Part shown: positions 5,442 through 10,717 of the stretch, one piece after another
Position numbering within the stretch: position 1 is the stretch's first letter
Layout of the letters: each line of letters starts with the position of its first letter
Assembly: GCA_016215085.1 (NCBI GenBank)
Contig: JACRMD010000372.1
Span: 1 to 10,717 of the forward strand
DNA: 10,717 bases
Direction: 5' to 3'
From: Solirubrobacterales bacterium
GTDB lineage: Bacteria > Actinomycetota > Thermoleophilia > Solirubrobacterales > Solirubrobacteraceae
Made by a program: the position numbers and the translations under genes
The notes under the pieces: model-generated
The model's input: only the letters and a program-made list of their open reading frames with translations
The model's database searches: none
What the model was told of the DNA's origin: nothing

Positions 5442-6149
5442 GTGGCCCGCGGCACCGTCGCCTCCCTGCACCGCTGGCCGGTCAAGTCGCTGGCCGGCGA
5501 GCCCGTCGGCGCCTTCTCCTTCGACGGCCGCGGCGTCGCCGGCGACCGCGCGCACGCGCTCTTCCACGACCACAAGGCCGCGGCGCGCCGGCTGACGATC
5601 CGCCTGGCGCCGCGCATGCTGCTGTGGCGCGCGAGCTACGCGGACGAGCCGCGGCTCGGCGAGGCACCCGCCCCGCGGATCACCGCGCCCGACGGCCGCG
5701 CCTTCGCCTGGGACGACCCCGCGCTGCCGCGGGCGCTGCACGACGACCTCGGCAAGGAGGTCACGCTGCGCAGCGACGCCGCGCTGATGCAGGACCTGCC
5801 GTGCTCGCTGCTGGTCACCACCCAGGCCACGCTCGACGCGGTCTCCCGGGCGCTGGGCCGCGAGCTCGACCTGCGCCGCTTCCGCACCAACGTCCACGTC
5901 GTGCTCGACGCGCCCGCCTTCGCCGAGGAGGGCTGGGAGGGCCGGCGGCTGCGCATCGGCGACCACGTCCTCGACCTCCTGCACCCGTGCGAGCGCTGCG
6001 TCATCCCGACGCGCGACCCCGACACCGCCGAGAAGCACGCCGACGTCCTGCGCTGGCTGACGCGCGAGCACCGCGGCCTGTTCGGCATCAACGCCCGCGC
6101 GCCCGAGCCGGGCCGCATCGCGGTCGGCGACGCGGTGGAGCTGCTCTAG
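5442..6149 (+). CDS. MOSC domain-containing protein (YcbX/mARC-like, without ferredoxin domain)
   Basis: The product has 235 residues from a GTG start. An N-terminal MOSC beta-barrel segment begins SLHRWPVKSLAGE (8-20) with GVAGDRAHALF following (31-41). The MOSC domain proper contains FRTNVHVVLDAP (147-158), EEGWEGRRLRIGD (162-174) and the cysteine motif CERCVIPTRDPDT (183-195). In YcbX and mARC a cysteine of the CxRC motif binds the molybdenum cofactor, and those enzymes reduce N-hydroxylated compounds. The motif is intact here (Cys183, Cys186), so the protein may be a cytoplasmic molybdoenzyme needing a separate electron donor. No 2Fe-2S domain follows the MOSC domain. The GTG is supported by the TACGCT element 6 bases upstream and by the family's N-terminal PVKSL motif directly after the start. 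The Ku genes follow on the same strand after 19 bases, so co-transcription is possible. Confidence 0.9.
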   Translation: MARGTVASLHRWPVKSLAGEPVGAFSFDGRGVAGDRAHALFHDHKAAARRLTIRLAPRMLLWRASYADEPRLGEAPAPRITAPDGRAFAWDDPALPRALHDDLGKEVTLRSDAALMQDLPCSLLVTTQATLDAVSRALGRELDLRRFRTNVHVVLDAPAFAEEGWEGRRLRIGDHVLDLLHPCERCVIPTRDPDTAEKHADVLRWLTREHRGLFGINARAPEPGRIAVGDAVELL

Positions 6150-6168
6150 CGCCGGGTAGAGCCGTGCC

Positions 6169-6942
6169 ATGGCTGCCCGCTCGCTGTGGAACGGCACGAT
6201 CGCCTTCGGCACCGTCGCCGTCCCCGTCAAGCTCCACACGGCCGTCGACTCGGGCACCGTCCACGCCTCCGAGGTGCACCTCAAGGACGGGGCCAAGGTC
6301 GAGCACCGGCGGTTCTGCACCAAGGAGGACAAGGAGGTCCCCAAGGACGAGGTCGTCCGCGGCTACGAGCTGCGCAAGGACGAGTACGTGGTCGTCGACA
6401 AGGACGAGGTCGCCGCCGCGGCGGGCGAGCGCACGCGCATCATCGACGTCGAGCACTTCGTCGACGCGGCCGCGATCGACCCCACCTACTTCGACAAGCC
6501 CTACTACCTGGGCGCCGGCAAGGACGGCGGCGAGGCCTACCGGCTGCTGCACGACGCGATGGCCAAGGCGGGCCGCGCCGCGATCGGCCGCTTCACCTTC
6601 CACAACCGCGAGTACCTCGCCGCCATCCGCCCCCACGGCGACGTCCTGGCGCTGCACACGCTGCGCTTCGAGGACGAGCTCGTCGAGGCGAGCGACCTCG
6701 ACCTCCCGAAGGCCGGCCGCAAGCCCGACGCGCGCGAGGTCGAGATGGCCGGGCAGCTCGTCGCGTCGCTGCACGAGGACTTAGACCCGGATGCGTACCG
6801 CGACGAGTACCGCGAGCTGCTCCTGCAGGCCGTCGAGGACAAGGCGAAGGGCAAGCAGATCCAGGTGCCCGAGCCGCCCGCGCCCGAGGAGAAGGACGAC
6901 CTGCTCGCCGCGCTGGAGGCGAGCCTGGGGGCGAGGCGCTGA
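6169..6942 (+). CDS. ku: Bacterial Ku protein, first of a tandem pair
   Basis: The product has 257 residues, normal for bacterial Ku, which forms a ring-shaped dimer on DNA double-strand ends and recruits LigD for non-homologous end joining. Visible core motifs are RSLWNGTIAFGTVAVPVKL (4-22), RRFCTKED (47-54), EVPKDEVVRGYEL (56-68) with YVVVDKDE (73-80), IDPTYFDKPYYL (103-114), and GRFTFHNREYLAAIRP (140-155). The tail ends DDLLAALEASL (243-253), like the C-terminal motif thought to contact the ligase. This copy keeps the canonical GYE...YVV segment. The ATG lies 19 bases after the MOSC stop and 6 bases after TAGAGC, a weak -10-like hexamer; no strong Shine-Dalgarno is seen. Leu205 is encoded by TTA, a very rare codon in this DNA. 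The stop overlaps the next gene's ATG by one base (TGATG). No ligase or polymerase gene is in the window. Confidence 0.96.
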   Translation: MAARSLWNGTIAFGTVAVPVKLHTAVDSGTVHASEVHLKDGAKVEHRRFCTKEDKEVPKDEVVRGYELRKDEYVVVDKDEVAAAAGERTRIIDVEHFVDAAAIDPTYFDKPYYLGAGKDGGEAYRLLHDAMAKAGRAAIGRFTFHNREYLAAIRPHGDVLALHTLRFEDELVEASDLDLPKAGRKPDAREVEMAGQLVASLHEDLDPDAYRDEYRELLLQAVEDKAKGKQIQVPEPPAPEEKDDLLAALEASLGARR

Positions 6943-7724
6943 TGGCCCGCTCGCTGTGGAGCGGCGCGCTGAGCTTCGGCCTGGTCAACGTCCCGGTCGC
7001 GCTCTTCAGCGCCGTCCGCGACACCGACGTCCACTTCCACGAGCTGCACGAGAAGGACGGCGCCCGCCTCGAGACCCGCCGCTTCTGCTCGGAGGAGGAC
7101 GTGGAGATCCCCTACGAGGAGGTCTGCCGCGCGTTCGACGCCGGCGACGAGCAGGTCGTGCTCACCGATCTCGAGCTCGACGCGATCGCGCCCGACCGCA
7201 CGCGCACGATCGAGATCCGGTCCTTCGTCGACCTCGCCGAGATCGACCCCCTCTACTTCGACCACCCGTACTGGGTCGTGCCCACGGGCGAGTCGCAGGG
7301 CCCGCTGCGCGCCTACCGCCTGCTCGTCGAGGTCATGGGCAGCACCGACCGCGTCGCGCTCGGCCGCTTCGTCCTGCGCACGAAGGAGCACCTGGTCGCC
7401 GTCCGCGTGCTCGACGGCGTCCTGCAGCTGACGACGATGCGCTTCGCCGCCGACGTGCGCGACCCGAAGAACGTGGACGGCGGTGGGCGCAAGCCGACCA
7501 GGACGCAGCTCGACAGCGCCGTCGAGCTCATCGAGGCGCTGACCGTGGACTGGGACCCGAGCGCCTACGAGGACCGCTACACCAAGCGCCTGAAGAAGGT
7601 CGTCAAGCAGAAGGAGAAGGGCGAGACGATCAAGGCGCCCAAGCAGGAGGACCAGCCGGCCCCGAGCGAGGACCTCATGGCCGCGCTGCGCAAGTCGCTC
7701 GAGGAGCTCGGCGCCGAGCGCTAG
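6942..7724 (+). CDS. ku: Bacterial Ku protein, second of a tandem pair
   Basis: The product has 260 residues and is clearly a paralogue of the preceding Ku: RSLWSGALSFGLVNVPVAL (3-21), RRFCSEED (46-53), IDPLYFDHPYWV (101-112), GRFVLRTKEHLVAVRV (141-156). It differs in the segment after EIPYEEV, which reads CRAFDAGDEQVVLTD instead of the usual GYE..KG.YVVLTD, so its dimer or ring interface may differ. The C-terminus has a Lys-rich stretch (RLKKVVKQKEKGETIKAPK, 216-234) and then EDLMAALRKSL (243-253), again the presumed ligase-contact motif. The ATG overlaps the stop of the first Ku gene (TGATG), with GAGG 5 bases upstream, so the two are translationally coupled at a fixed ratio. A heterodimer, as proposed for some Sinorhizobium Ku pairs, is a reasonable inference. 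Its 3' end converges on the anti-sigma gene with 10 bases between. Confidence 0.96.
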   Translation: MARSLWSGALSFGLVNVPVALFSAVRDTDVHFHELHEKDGARLETRRFCSEEDVEIPYEEVCRAFDAGDEQVVLTDLELDAIAPDRTRTIEIRSFVDLAEIDPLYFDHPYWVVPTGESQGPLRAYRLLVEVMGSTDRVALGRFVLRTKEHLVAVRVLDGVLQLTTMRFAADVRDPKNVDGGGRKPTRTQLDSAVELIEALTVDWDPSAYEDRYTKRLKKVVKQKEKGETIKAPKQEDQPAPSEDLMAALRKSLEELGAER

Positions 7725-7736
7725 CCGGCGAGCGCT
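7717..7736. terminator. Possible weak bidirectional terminator between convergent genes
   Basis: AGCGCT occurs twice (7717-7722 and 7731-7736) and is its own reverse complement, so the two copies can pair as a 6-base stem with an 8-base loop. It spans the convergent stop codons of the second Ku gene and the anti-sigma gene. There is no U-tract on either strand and the stem is short, so this is a tentative call. Confidence 0.25.
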
Positions 7737-8415
7737 ACTCCCAGCCCGGCAGCTCGAGCAGCTTGTCGAGCGGGACCTTCGCCGGCGCCGTGATGATGCA
7801 CGTGTGGCCGTCGCGCTCCCAGGTGACGAGCCAGCGGTCGCCGTCGCGGCGGTAGGTCACGTCCACGCCCTCGACGTCCTTCGTCGTGCCCGACGGCCGG
7901 TCGAGCGCGTCGCCGTCGACGATCGAGTACGCGACGGGCGCGCCCTTGGCCGTCTTGTAGAAGACGGTCGTGACGTCCCGGCCGTCGAGCTCGTCCTCGC
8001 GCTTGCCGGTCGGGTTCCAGTCGAACGCCTGCCAGGCGGGGAAGCGGATGCCCGCCTCCTCGGCCAGCAGCAGCCGCGGGTTGGCGCTGTCGCGCGCCGG
8101 CGCGCCCTCCTCGGGCGGCTTGACGCCGAGGCGCGCCGCCTCGACGACCGACGGCGCTCCCGGCGTGCCGCCGGGCAGCACGAGCAGGGCCAGCGCGAGG
8201 ACCATCGCCGTGCCGCCGGCCAGCAGGGCGCCGAGGGCGGCCCGTCGTCGCCGGCGCGCGGGCGCGGTGGCCGTGCGCTGGTGCTCGAGCCGCTCGCGCA
8301 GCGGCAGCGGCGCCCGGACGTCGGCCACCGCGGCGGCCACCAGGGCGCGGCCGCGCTCGGCGAGGTGGTCGTCCTCGAGGTCGGGGTCTCCGGGGATGTC
8401 GTCGTCAGCGCGCAC
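7735..8415 (-). CDS. Membrane-anchored protein, probable anti-sigma factor of the adjacent ECF sigma
   Basis: The product has 226 residues from a GTG start two bases after the sigma-gene stop. The order is: an acidic cytoplasmic N-terminus (1-50) containing APLPLRERLEHQR, an Arg run (residues 54-58), one transmembrane helix (about 59-80), and an external domain of about 145 residues with a beta-rich end (VTYRRDGDRWLVTWERDGHTC). One helix with a short cytoplasmic head encoded directly after an ECF sigma gene is the usual anti-sigma layout. The Zn-binding HxxxCxxC motif of ZAS anti-sigmas is absent, and the only cysteine visible lies in the external domain. Release of the sigma factor would then depend on another signal, perhaps proteolysis or ligand binding outside. 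The family is not recognised by motif, so the role rests on topology and context. Confidence 0.72.
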   Translation of the reverse strand: MRADDDIPGDPDLEDDHLAERGRALVAAAVADVRAPLPLRERLEHQRTATAPARRRRRAALGALLAGGTAMVLALALLVLPGGTPGAPSVVEAARLGVKPPEEGAPARDSANPRLLLAEEAGIRFPAWQAFDWNPTGKREDELDGRDVTTVFYKTAKGAPVAYSIVDGDALDRPSGTTKDVEGVDVTYRRDGDRWLVTWERDGHTCIITAPAKVPLDKLLELPGWE

Positions 8416-8417
8416 GT

Positions 8418-8936
8418 CTATCCATCCAGGACGCTAGCGGGAGCCGATTCCATCCCGGCCGCCACGCGAGCTCGCGCCCGGTGCAGCCGGCTGGTGATCG
8501 TCGCCTCCTTCGTCTTGAGGAGCTTGGCGGCCTCACCGTACGTGAGACCGGCGACGTCCACGGCCACCAGGGCGTCCCGGAAGTCGTCGGGCAGGCTCGC
8601 GATGACGGCGAAGACCTGCTTGGCCTCGACCGCCTGGTCGGGGCGCAGGGCCGGCCGCTGGTCGGCGAGCTCGACGTCCTCGGGCATCGCCTGGGTGCGC
8701 GGACGGCGCTGGGCGGTGCGGTGCTGGGTGTAGAAGACGTTGCGCAGAACGCGCAGCAGGTAGCCCAGGTCGTCGTCGTTGCGCAGGAAGCGCGGGCGGG
8801 CCAGGACCTTCGCGTAGGTCTCCTGGACGAGGTCCTCGGCGTCCTCGCGACGGCCGCACAGGCCCCATGCCGCCCGGTAGAGCCGGTCGACGTGGTCACC
8901 CAGGGAGTCCGGGTCGAGGAGCCGTGGGTCGCCCAC
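8418..8936 (-). CDS. ECF-type RNA polymerase sigma factor
   Basis: The product has 172 residues, typical of an ECF sigma with only regions 2 and 4. Region 2 (about 12-78) contains DRLYRAAWGLCGRREDAEDLVQETYAKVL with the core-binding DAEDLVQET signature and the -10-recognition helix up to LRVLRNVFYTQHR. Region 4 (about 107-160) contains IASLPDDFRDAL, a GLTYGEAAKLL turn and ITSRLHRARARV, the -35-reading helix. I chose the GTG at 8934-8936 because GGGAGAG lies 8 bases upstream. A GTG three codons earlier has no room for that site. The linker between the two regions (80-105) is Arg/Pro-rich. The anti-sigma-like gene follows after two bases, and the ABC exporter genes end 47 bases upstream on the same strand. 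A shared transcript is possible but not shown. Confidence 0.93.
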   Translation of the reverse strand: MGDPRLLDPDSLGDHVDRLYRAAWGLCGRREDAEDLVQETYAKVLARPRFLRNDDDLGYLLRVLRNVFYTQHRTAQRRPRTQAMPEDVELADQRPALRPDQAVEAKQVFAVIASLPDDFRDALVAVDVAGLTYGEAAKLLKTKEATITSRLHRARARVAAGMESAPASVLDG

Positions 8937-8970
8937 GCTCGCCACTCTCCCACACGTGGCGGCCCGCACA

Positions 8971-8985
8971 AGGGCGGTCTGCCCT
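8971..8985 (-). terminator. Short hairpin after the ABC exporter genes
   Basis: AGGGC-GGTCT-GCCCT (plus-strand reading) forms a 5-base stem with a 5-base loop, overlapping the stop of the second permease. It is short and followed only by TTG on the minus strand, so at best it attenuates transcription into the sigma gene. Confidence 0.15.
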
Positions 8986-9757
8986 ACTCGCCGCGTTCGG
9001 CCCGCCGCAGACCGGAAACCGCCCAGACCGACAGCAGCAGGGCCATCCCGGCGGCGCAGGCGAAGGCCGGCCCGACCACCTCCGGCTGCCCCGAGATGAA
9101 GCCGCGGCCGGCCTCGACGATGGCCGTGACGGGGTTCAGCGACGCGACGCCCTCGATCCAGCCCTGCAGCAGGTCCAGCGGCACGTAGACCGGCGCCAGG
9201 AACAGGATCAGGAAGATCGGGATCTGCATCGCCGGGCCCGCCTGGACCGTCTTGGCGCGGAACGACACGCCCGCCCCCCACAGCGTCGCGGTGGCGGAGA
9301 CCAGCAGCGCGAGCCCGGCGAGGCCCACGAGGTCCACCGCCGAGCCGTCGACCTGCATGCCGGCCAGCAGCGCGGCGACGGTGACCACCGTCCCGGTGAG
9401 CGCGAACCGGCACAGCGCGGCCGCGACGTAGCCGACCAGCAGCCCGGTGCGGTGCGACGCCGCCAGCAGCAGGCGCTGCGAGAACCCGCTCTCGAAGTCC
9501 ATCGCGATGGAGAAGCCGGTGAAGACGCCGCCGAACGCGGCCGACTGGAGGAAGACGAAGACGAACTGGAACGCGGTGTAGCCCGACGGGAAGTCGAACC
9601 CCGGCACGTCGCCGACGCTCGACAGGCCGCCCGCGAACCCCACCAGGAACACCAGCGGGAAGATCAGCGACGGCACGAGCAGCGCCGGGTTCTTGAAGGC
9701 GTGCGCCAGGTTGCGCCGCAGCACCGCCCGGGCGACGTGCAGGTCGTCGGTGCGCAT
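8984..9757 (-). CDS. ABC-2 type transporter permease (DrrB-like), second subunit
   Basis: The product has 257 residues with about six transmembrane helices, the standard ABC-2 permease fold. Family landmarks are NPALLVPSLIFPLVFLVGFAG near the N-terminus (first helix), the cytoplasmic loop AMDFESGFSQRLLLA, and NPVTAIVEAGRGFISG before the last helix. The ATG at 9755-9757 overlaps the stop of the preceding permease by one base (TGATG), with GAGG 5 bases upstream, so the two are translationally coupled. It is paralogous to that permease in layout, so the exporter probably uses a heterodimeric membrane domain with the ATPase upstream. Relatives of this type export drugs, lipids or polyketides. Nothing here fixes the substrate. 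Confidence 0.92.
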   Translation of the reverse strand: MRTDDLHVARAVLRRNLAHAFKNPALLVPSLIFPLVFLVGFAGGLSSVGDVPGFDFPSGYTAFQFVFVFLQSAAFGGVFTGFSIAMDFESGFSQRLLLAASHRTGLLVGYVAAALCRFALTGTVVTVAALLAGMQVDGSAVDLVGLAGLALLVSATATLWGAGVSFRAKTVQAGPAMQIPIFLILFLAPVYVPLDLLQGWIEGVASLNPVTAIVEAGRGFISGQPEVVGPAFACAAGMALLLSVWAVSGLRRAERGE

Positions 9758-10536
9758 CACGTCCTCGCCATCCGCGTGTGCAGCGCCCGCGCGGCCAGCG
9801 CCCAGCCGACCGCCGAGACCGCCACGCCCGTGGCCACGCACCGCCACAGCGCGGTGCCGTCCCAGCCGACGATCACCAGGCTGCGCAGCCCCTCGACGAG
9901 GTAGGAGACGGGGTTCCAGCTCGCGACCGTGCGGAACCAGTCGGTCTCGATGACGTCGCGCGGGAGGCTCATCGAGGACAGGAAGAACACGACGAACAGC
10001 AGCGGGAAGAGCCCCTGCACGGCCTCGGGCGAGCCGGTGCGCGCGGCGAACAGCGCGCCGATCGAGCCGAAGGCCAGCGCGACGAGCAGCGCCAGCGCCA
10101 GCAGCACCACGACGCCGGCCGGGCCCGACTCGACGTGCACGCCGGCCGCGAAGCCCACGGCGAGGTAGACCGCCGCGCCGAGCAGCGCGAGCACCAGCGC
10201 GCCGGCCATCTGCCCCACGAGGATCGCCGACGCCCTCAGCGGCGTGAGCTGCAGGCGGTTGAGGAAGCCGGACTCGATGTCGCTGGCCAGCTCGGTGCCC
10301 GCGGTCGTCGCCGCGAACAGCCCGCCCTGCATGAAGGTGACCACGATCGCGAAGTCGAGGTAGCTGTCGGTCGGGAACCCGGGGATCCTCGTCGCCGCGT
10401 CGAGGCCGCTGGCGTTGACGGCCAGCAGGAACAGCGGGAACACGATCGTCGGGACGATCAGCACGGGCTGGCGCAGCGTGCGGCGCACCGACCGCCGCGC
10501 GACGATGCCGACCTCGGTCAGCAGCTCGGAGCTCAA
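9757..10536 (-). CDS. ABC-2 type transporter permease (DrrB-like), first subunit
   Basis: The product has 259 residues with about six hydrophobic helices (roughly 24-43, 62-82, 106-130, 139-165, 173-192 and 232-252). The conserved loop SDIESGFLNRLQLTPL follows helix 2, and WNPVSYLVEGLRSLV precedes the last helix, as in daunorubicin-resistance-type permeases. The start is TTG (10534-10536): it lies in a TTGA overlap with the ATPase stop and has GGAGG (10547-10551) 10 bases upstream, and no ATG or GTG in frame fits better. With the ATPase and the second permease it forms a three-gene exporter operon. The TTG start may keep its output low or strictly coupled to the ATPase gene. Confidence 0.92.
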   Translation of the reverse strand: MSSELLTEVGIVARRSVRRTLRQPVLIVPTIVFPLFLLAVNASGLDAATRIPGFPTDSYLDFAIVVTFMQGGLFAATTAGTELASDIESGFLNRLQLTPLRASAILVGQMAGALVLALLGAAVYLAVGFAAGVHVESGPAGVVVLLALALLVALAFGSIGALFAARTGSPEAVQGLFPLLFVVFFLSSMSLPRDVIETDWFRTVASWNPVSYLVEGLRSLVIVGWDGTALWRCVATGVAVSAVGWALAARALHTRMART

Positions 10537-10717
10537 GCGGGGACCGCCTCCGGCTCGCCCTCCTCCTCGGCGCCCTCCAGCGAGCGGCCGGTCTTGGCCA
10601 GGAAGACGTCGTCGAGCGACGGGCTGTGGAGCTGGAGGTTGGCCAGCGCGACGTCCTCGGCGTCCAGGGCGCGCACGACGTCGGCGAGCGCGTCGGCGCC
10701 GCCGGCCAGCCGCACCG
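10533..10717 (-). CDS. ABC transporter ATP-binding protein, C-terminal fragment (enters from the right edge)
   Basis: Only the last 60 or so residues are present; the nucleotide-binding domain lies outside the window. The fragment carries the C-terminal extension typical of DrrA-type ATPases: an ADALADVVRALDAEDV helix, then LHSPSLDDVFLAKTGRSLEG, where the PSLDDVF motif is the hallmark. An acidic tail (EGAEEEGEPEA) ends the protein. The stop overlaps the TTG start of the first permease by four bases (TTGA). Family knowledge says this ATPase powers the two downstream permeases. The call is firm despite truncation because motif and neighbours agree. Confidence 0.88.
   Translation of the reverse strand, partial: VRLAGGADALADVVRALDAEDVALANLQLHSPSLDDVFLAKTGRSLEGAEEEGEPEAVPA

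Noticed and set aside
5382..6344. Minus-strand extension of the RmlD-like frame across the MOSC gene
   Set aside because: The Rossmann motif must lie close to the N-terminus, which places the start at the GTG at 5379-5381. The upstream part is antisense to the MOSC gene and low in complexity.
7717..7736. Direct repeat GAGCGCTA as a possible recombination or attachment site
   Set aside because: The repeat is only 8 bases, is partly explained by stop codons and GC bias, and has no integrase or mobile gene nearby.
8937..9413. N-terminal extension of the ECF sigma frame
   Set aside because: It would overlap the second permease gene antisense-free but in a different frame. ECF proteins of about 170 residues start just before region 2, and a Shine-Dalgarno supports 8936.

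Overview
This is a very GC-rich (by eye well above 70%) bacterial chromosome segment with dense, mostly overlapping or closely spaced genes and GTG/TTG starts. The secreted repeat protein, the small protein paired with an ornithine-cyclodeaminase homologue, the tandem Ku genes and the ECF sigma gene with a one-membrane-helix partner all suggest a deep-branching actinobacterium such as Thermoleophilia/Solirubrobacterales. This placement is inference; no rRNA or other marker gene lies in the window.

Layout, left to right. (1) Positions 1-448, minus strand: an arsenic cassette, arsR overlapping the start of arsM, which runs off the left edge. A promoter with two GATC-containing palindromes lies upstream of arsR. 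(2) 554-1840, minus: a secreted protein of repeated short beta motifs, probably a beta-propeller. (3) 1967-3150, minus: a 76-residue protein of unknown function translationally coupled to an ornithine cyclodeaminase/mu-crystallin family enzyme. Divergent from these, on the plus strand, is a LysR regulator (3242-4117). (4) 4126-5381, minus: an RmlD-like sugar-nucleotide reductase/epimerase followed by a small unknown acidic protein. (5) 5442-7724, plus: a MOSC-domain protein and then two back-to-back Ku genes, the end-binding factors of bacterial non-homologous end joining. (6) 7735-8936, minus: an ECF sigma factor and a membrane-anchored, probably anti-sigma, partner. (7) 8984-10717, minus: two ABC-2 type permeases preceded by the C-terminal end of their ATPase, which enters from the right edge (DrrA/DrrB-type exporter).

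How the parts work together. The ars genes form an arsenic-sensing and methylating unit. The LysR gene probably controls the divergent small-protein/cyclodeaminase pair. The two Ku genes share a stop-start overlap and probably make a Ku heterodimer or two homodimers in fixed ratio; no LigD ligase is present in the window. The sigma/anti-sigma pair lies 47 bases downstream of the exporter genes on the same strand and may share their transcript. Several genes have no clear Shine-Dalgarno sequence but carry a TANNNT hexamer 6-7 bases before the start codon, as expected for leaderless mRNAs. There is no gene-free stretch longer than 300 bases, and I saw no tRNA, rRNA, CRISPR array, insertion sequence or phage gene. 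Nothing here is a clear-cut new system. The best candidates for a closer look are the tandem Ku pair and the small-protein/cyclodeaminase pair.
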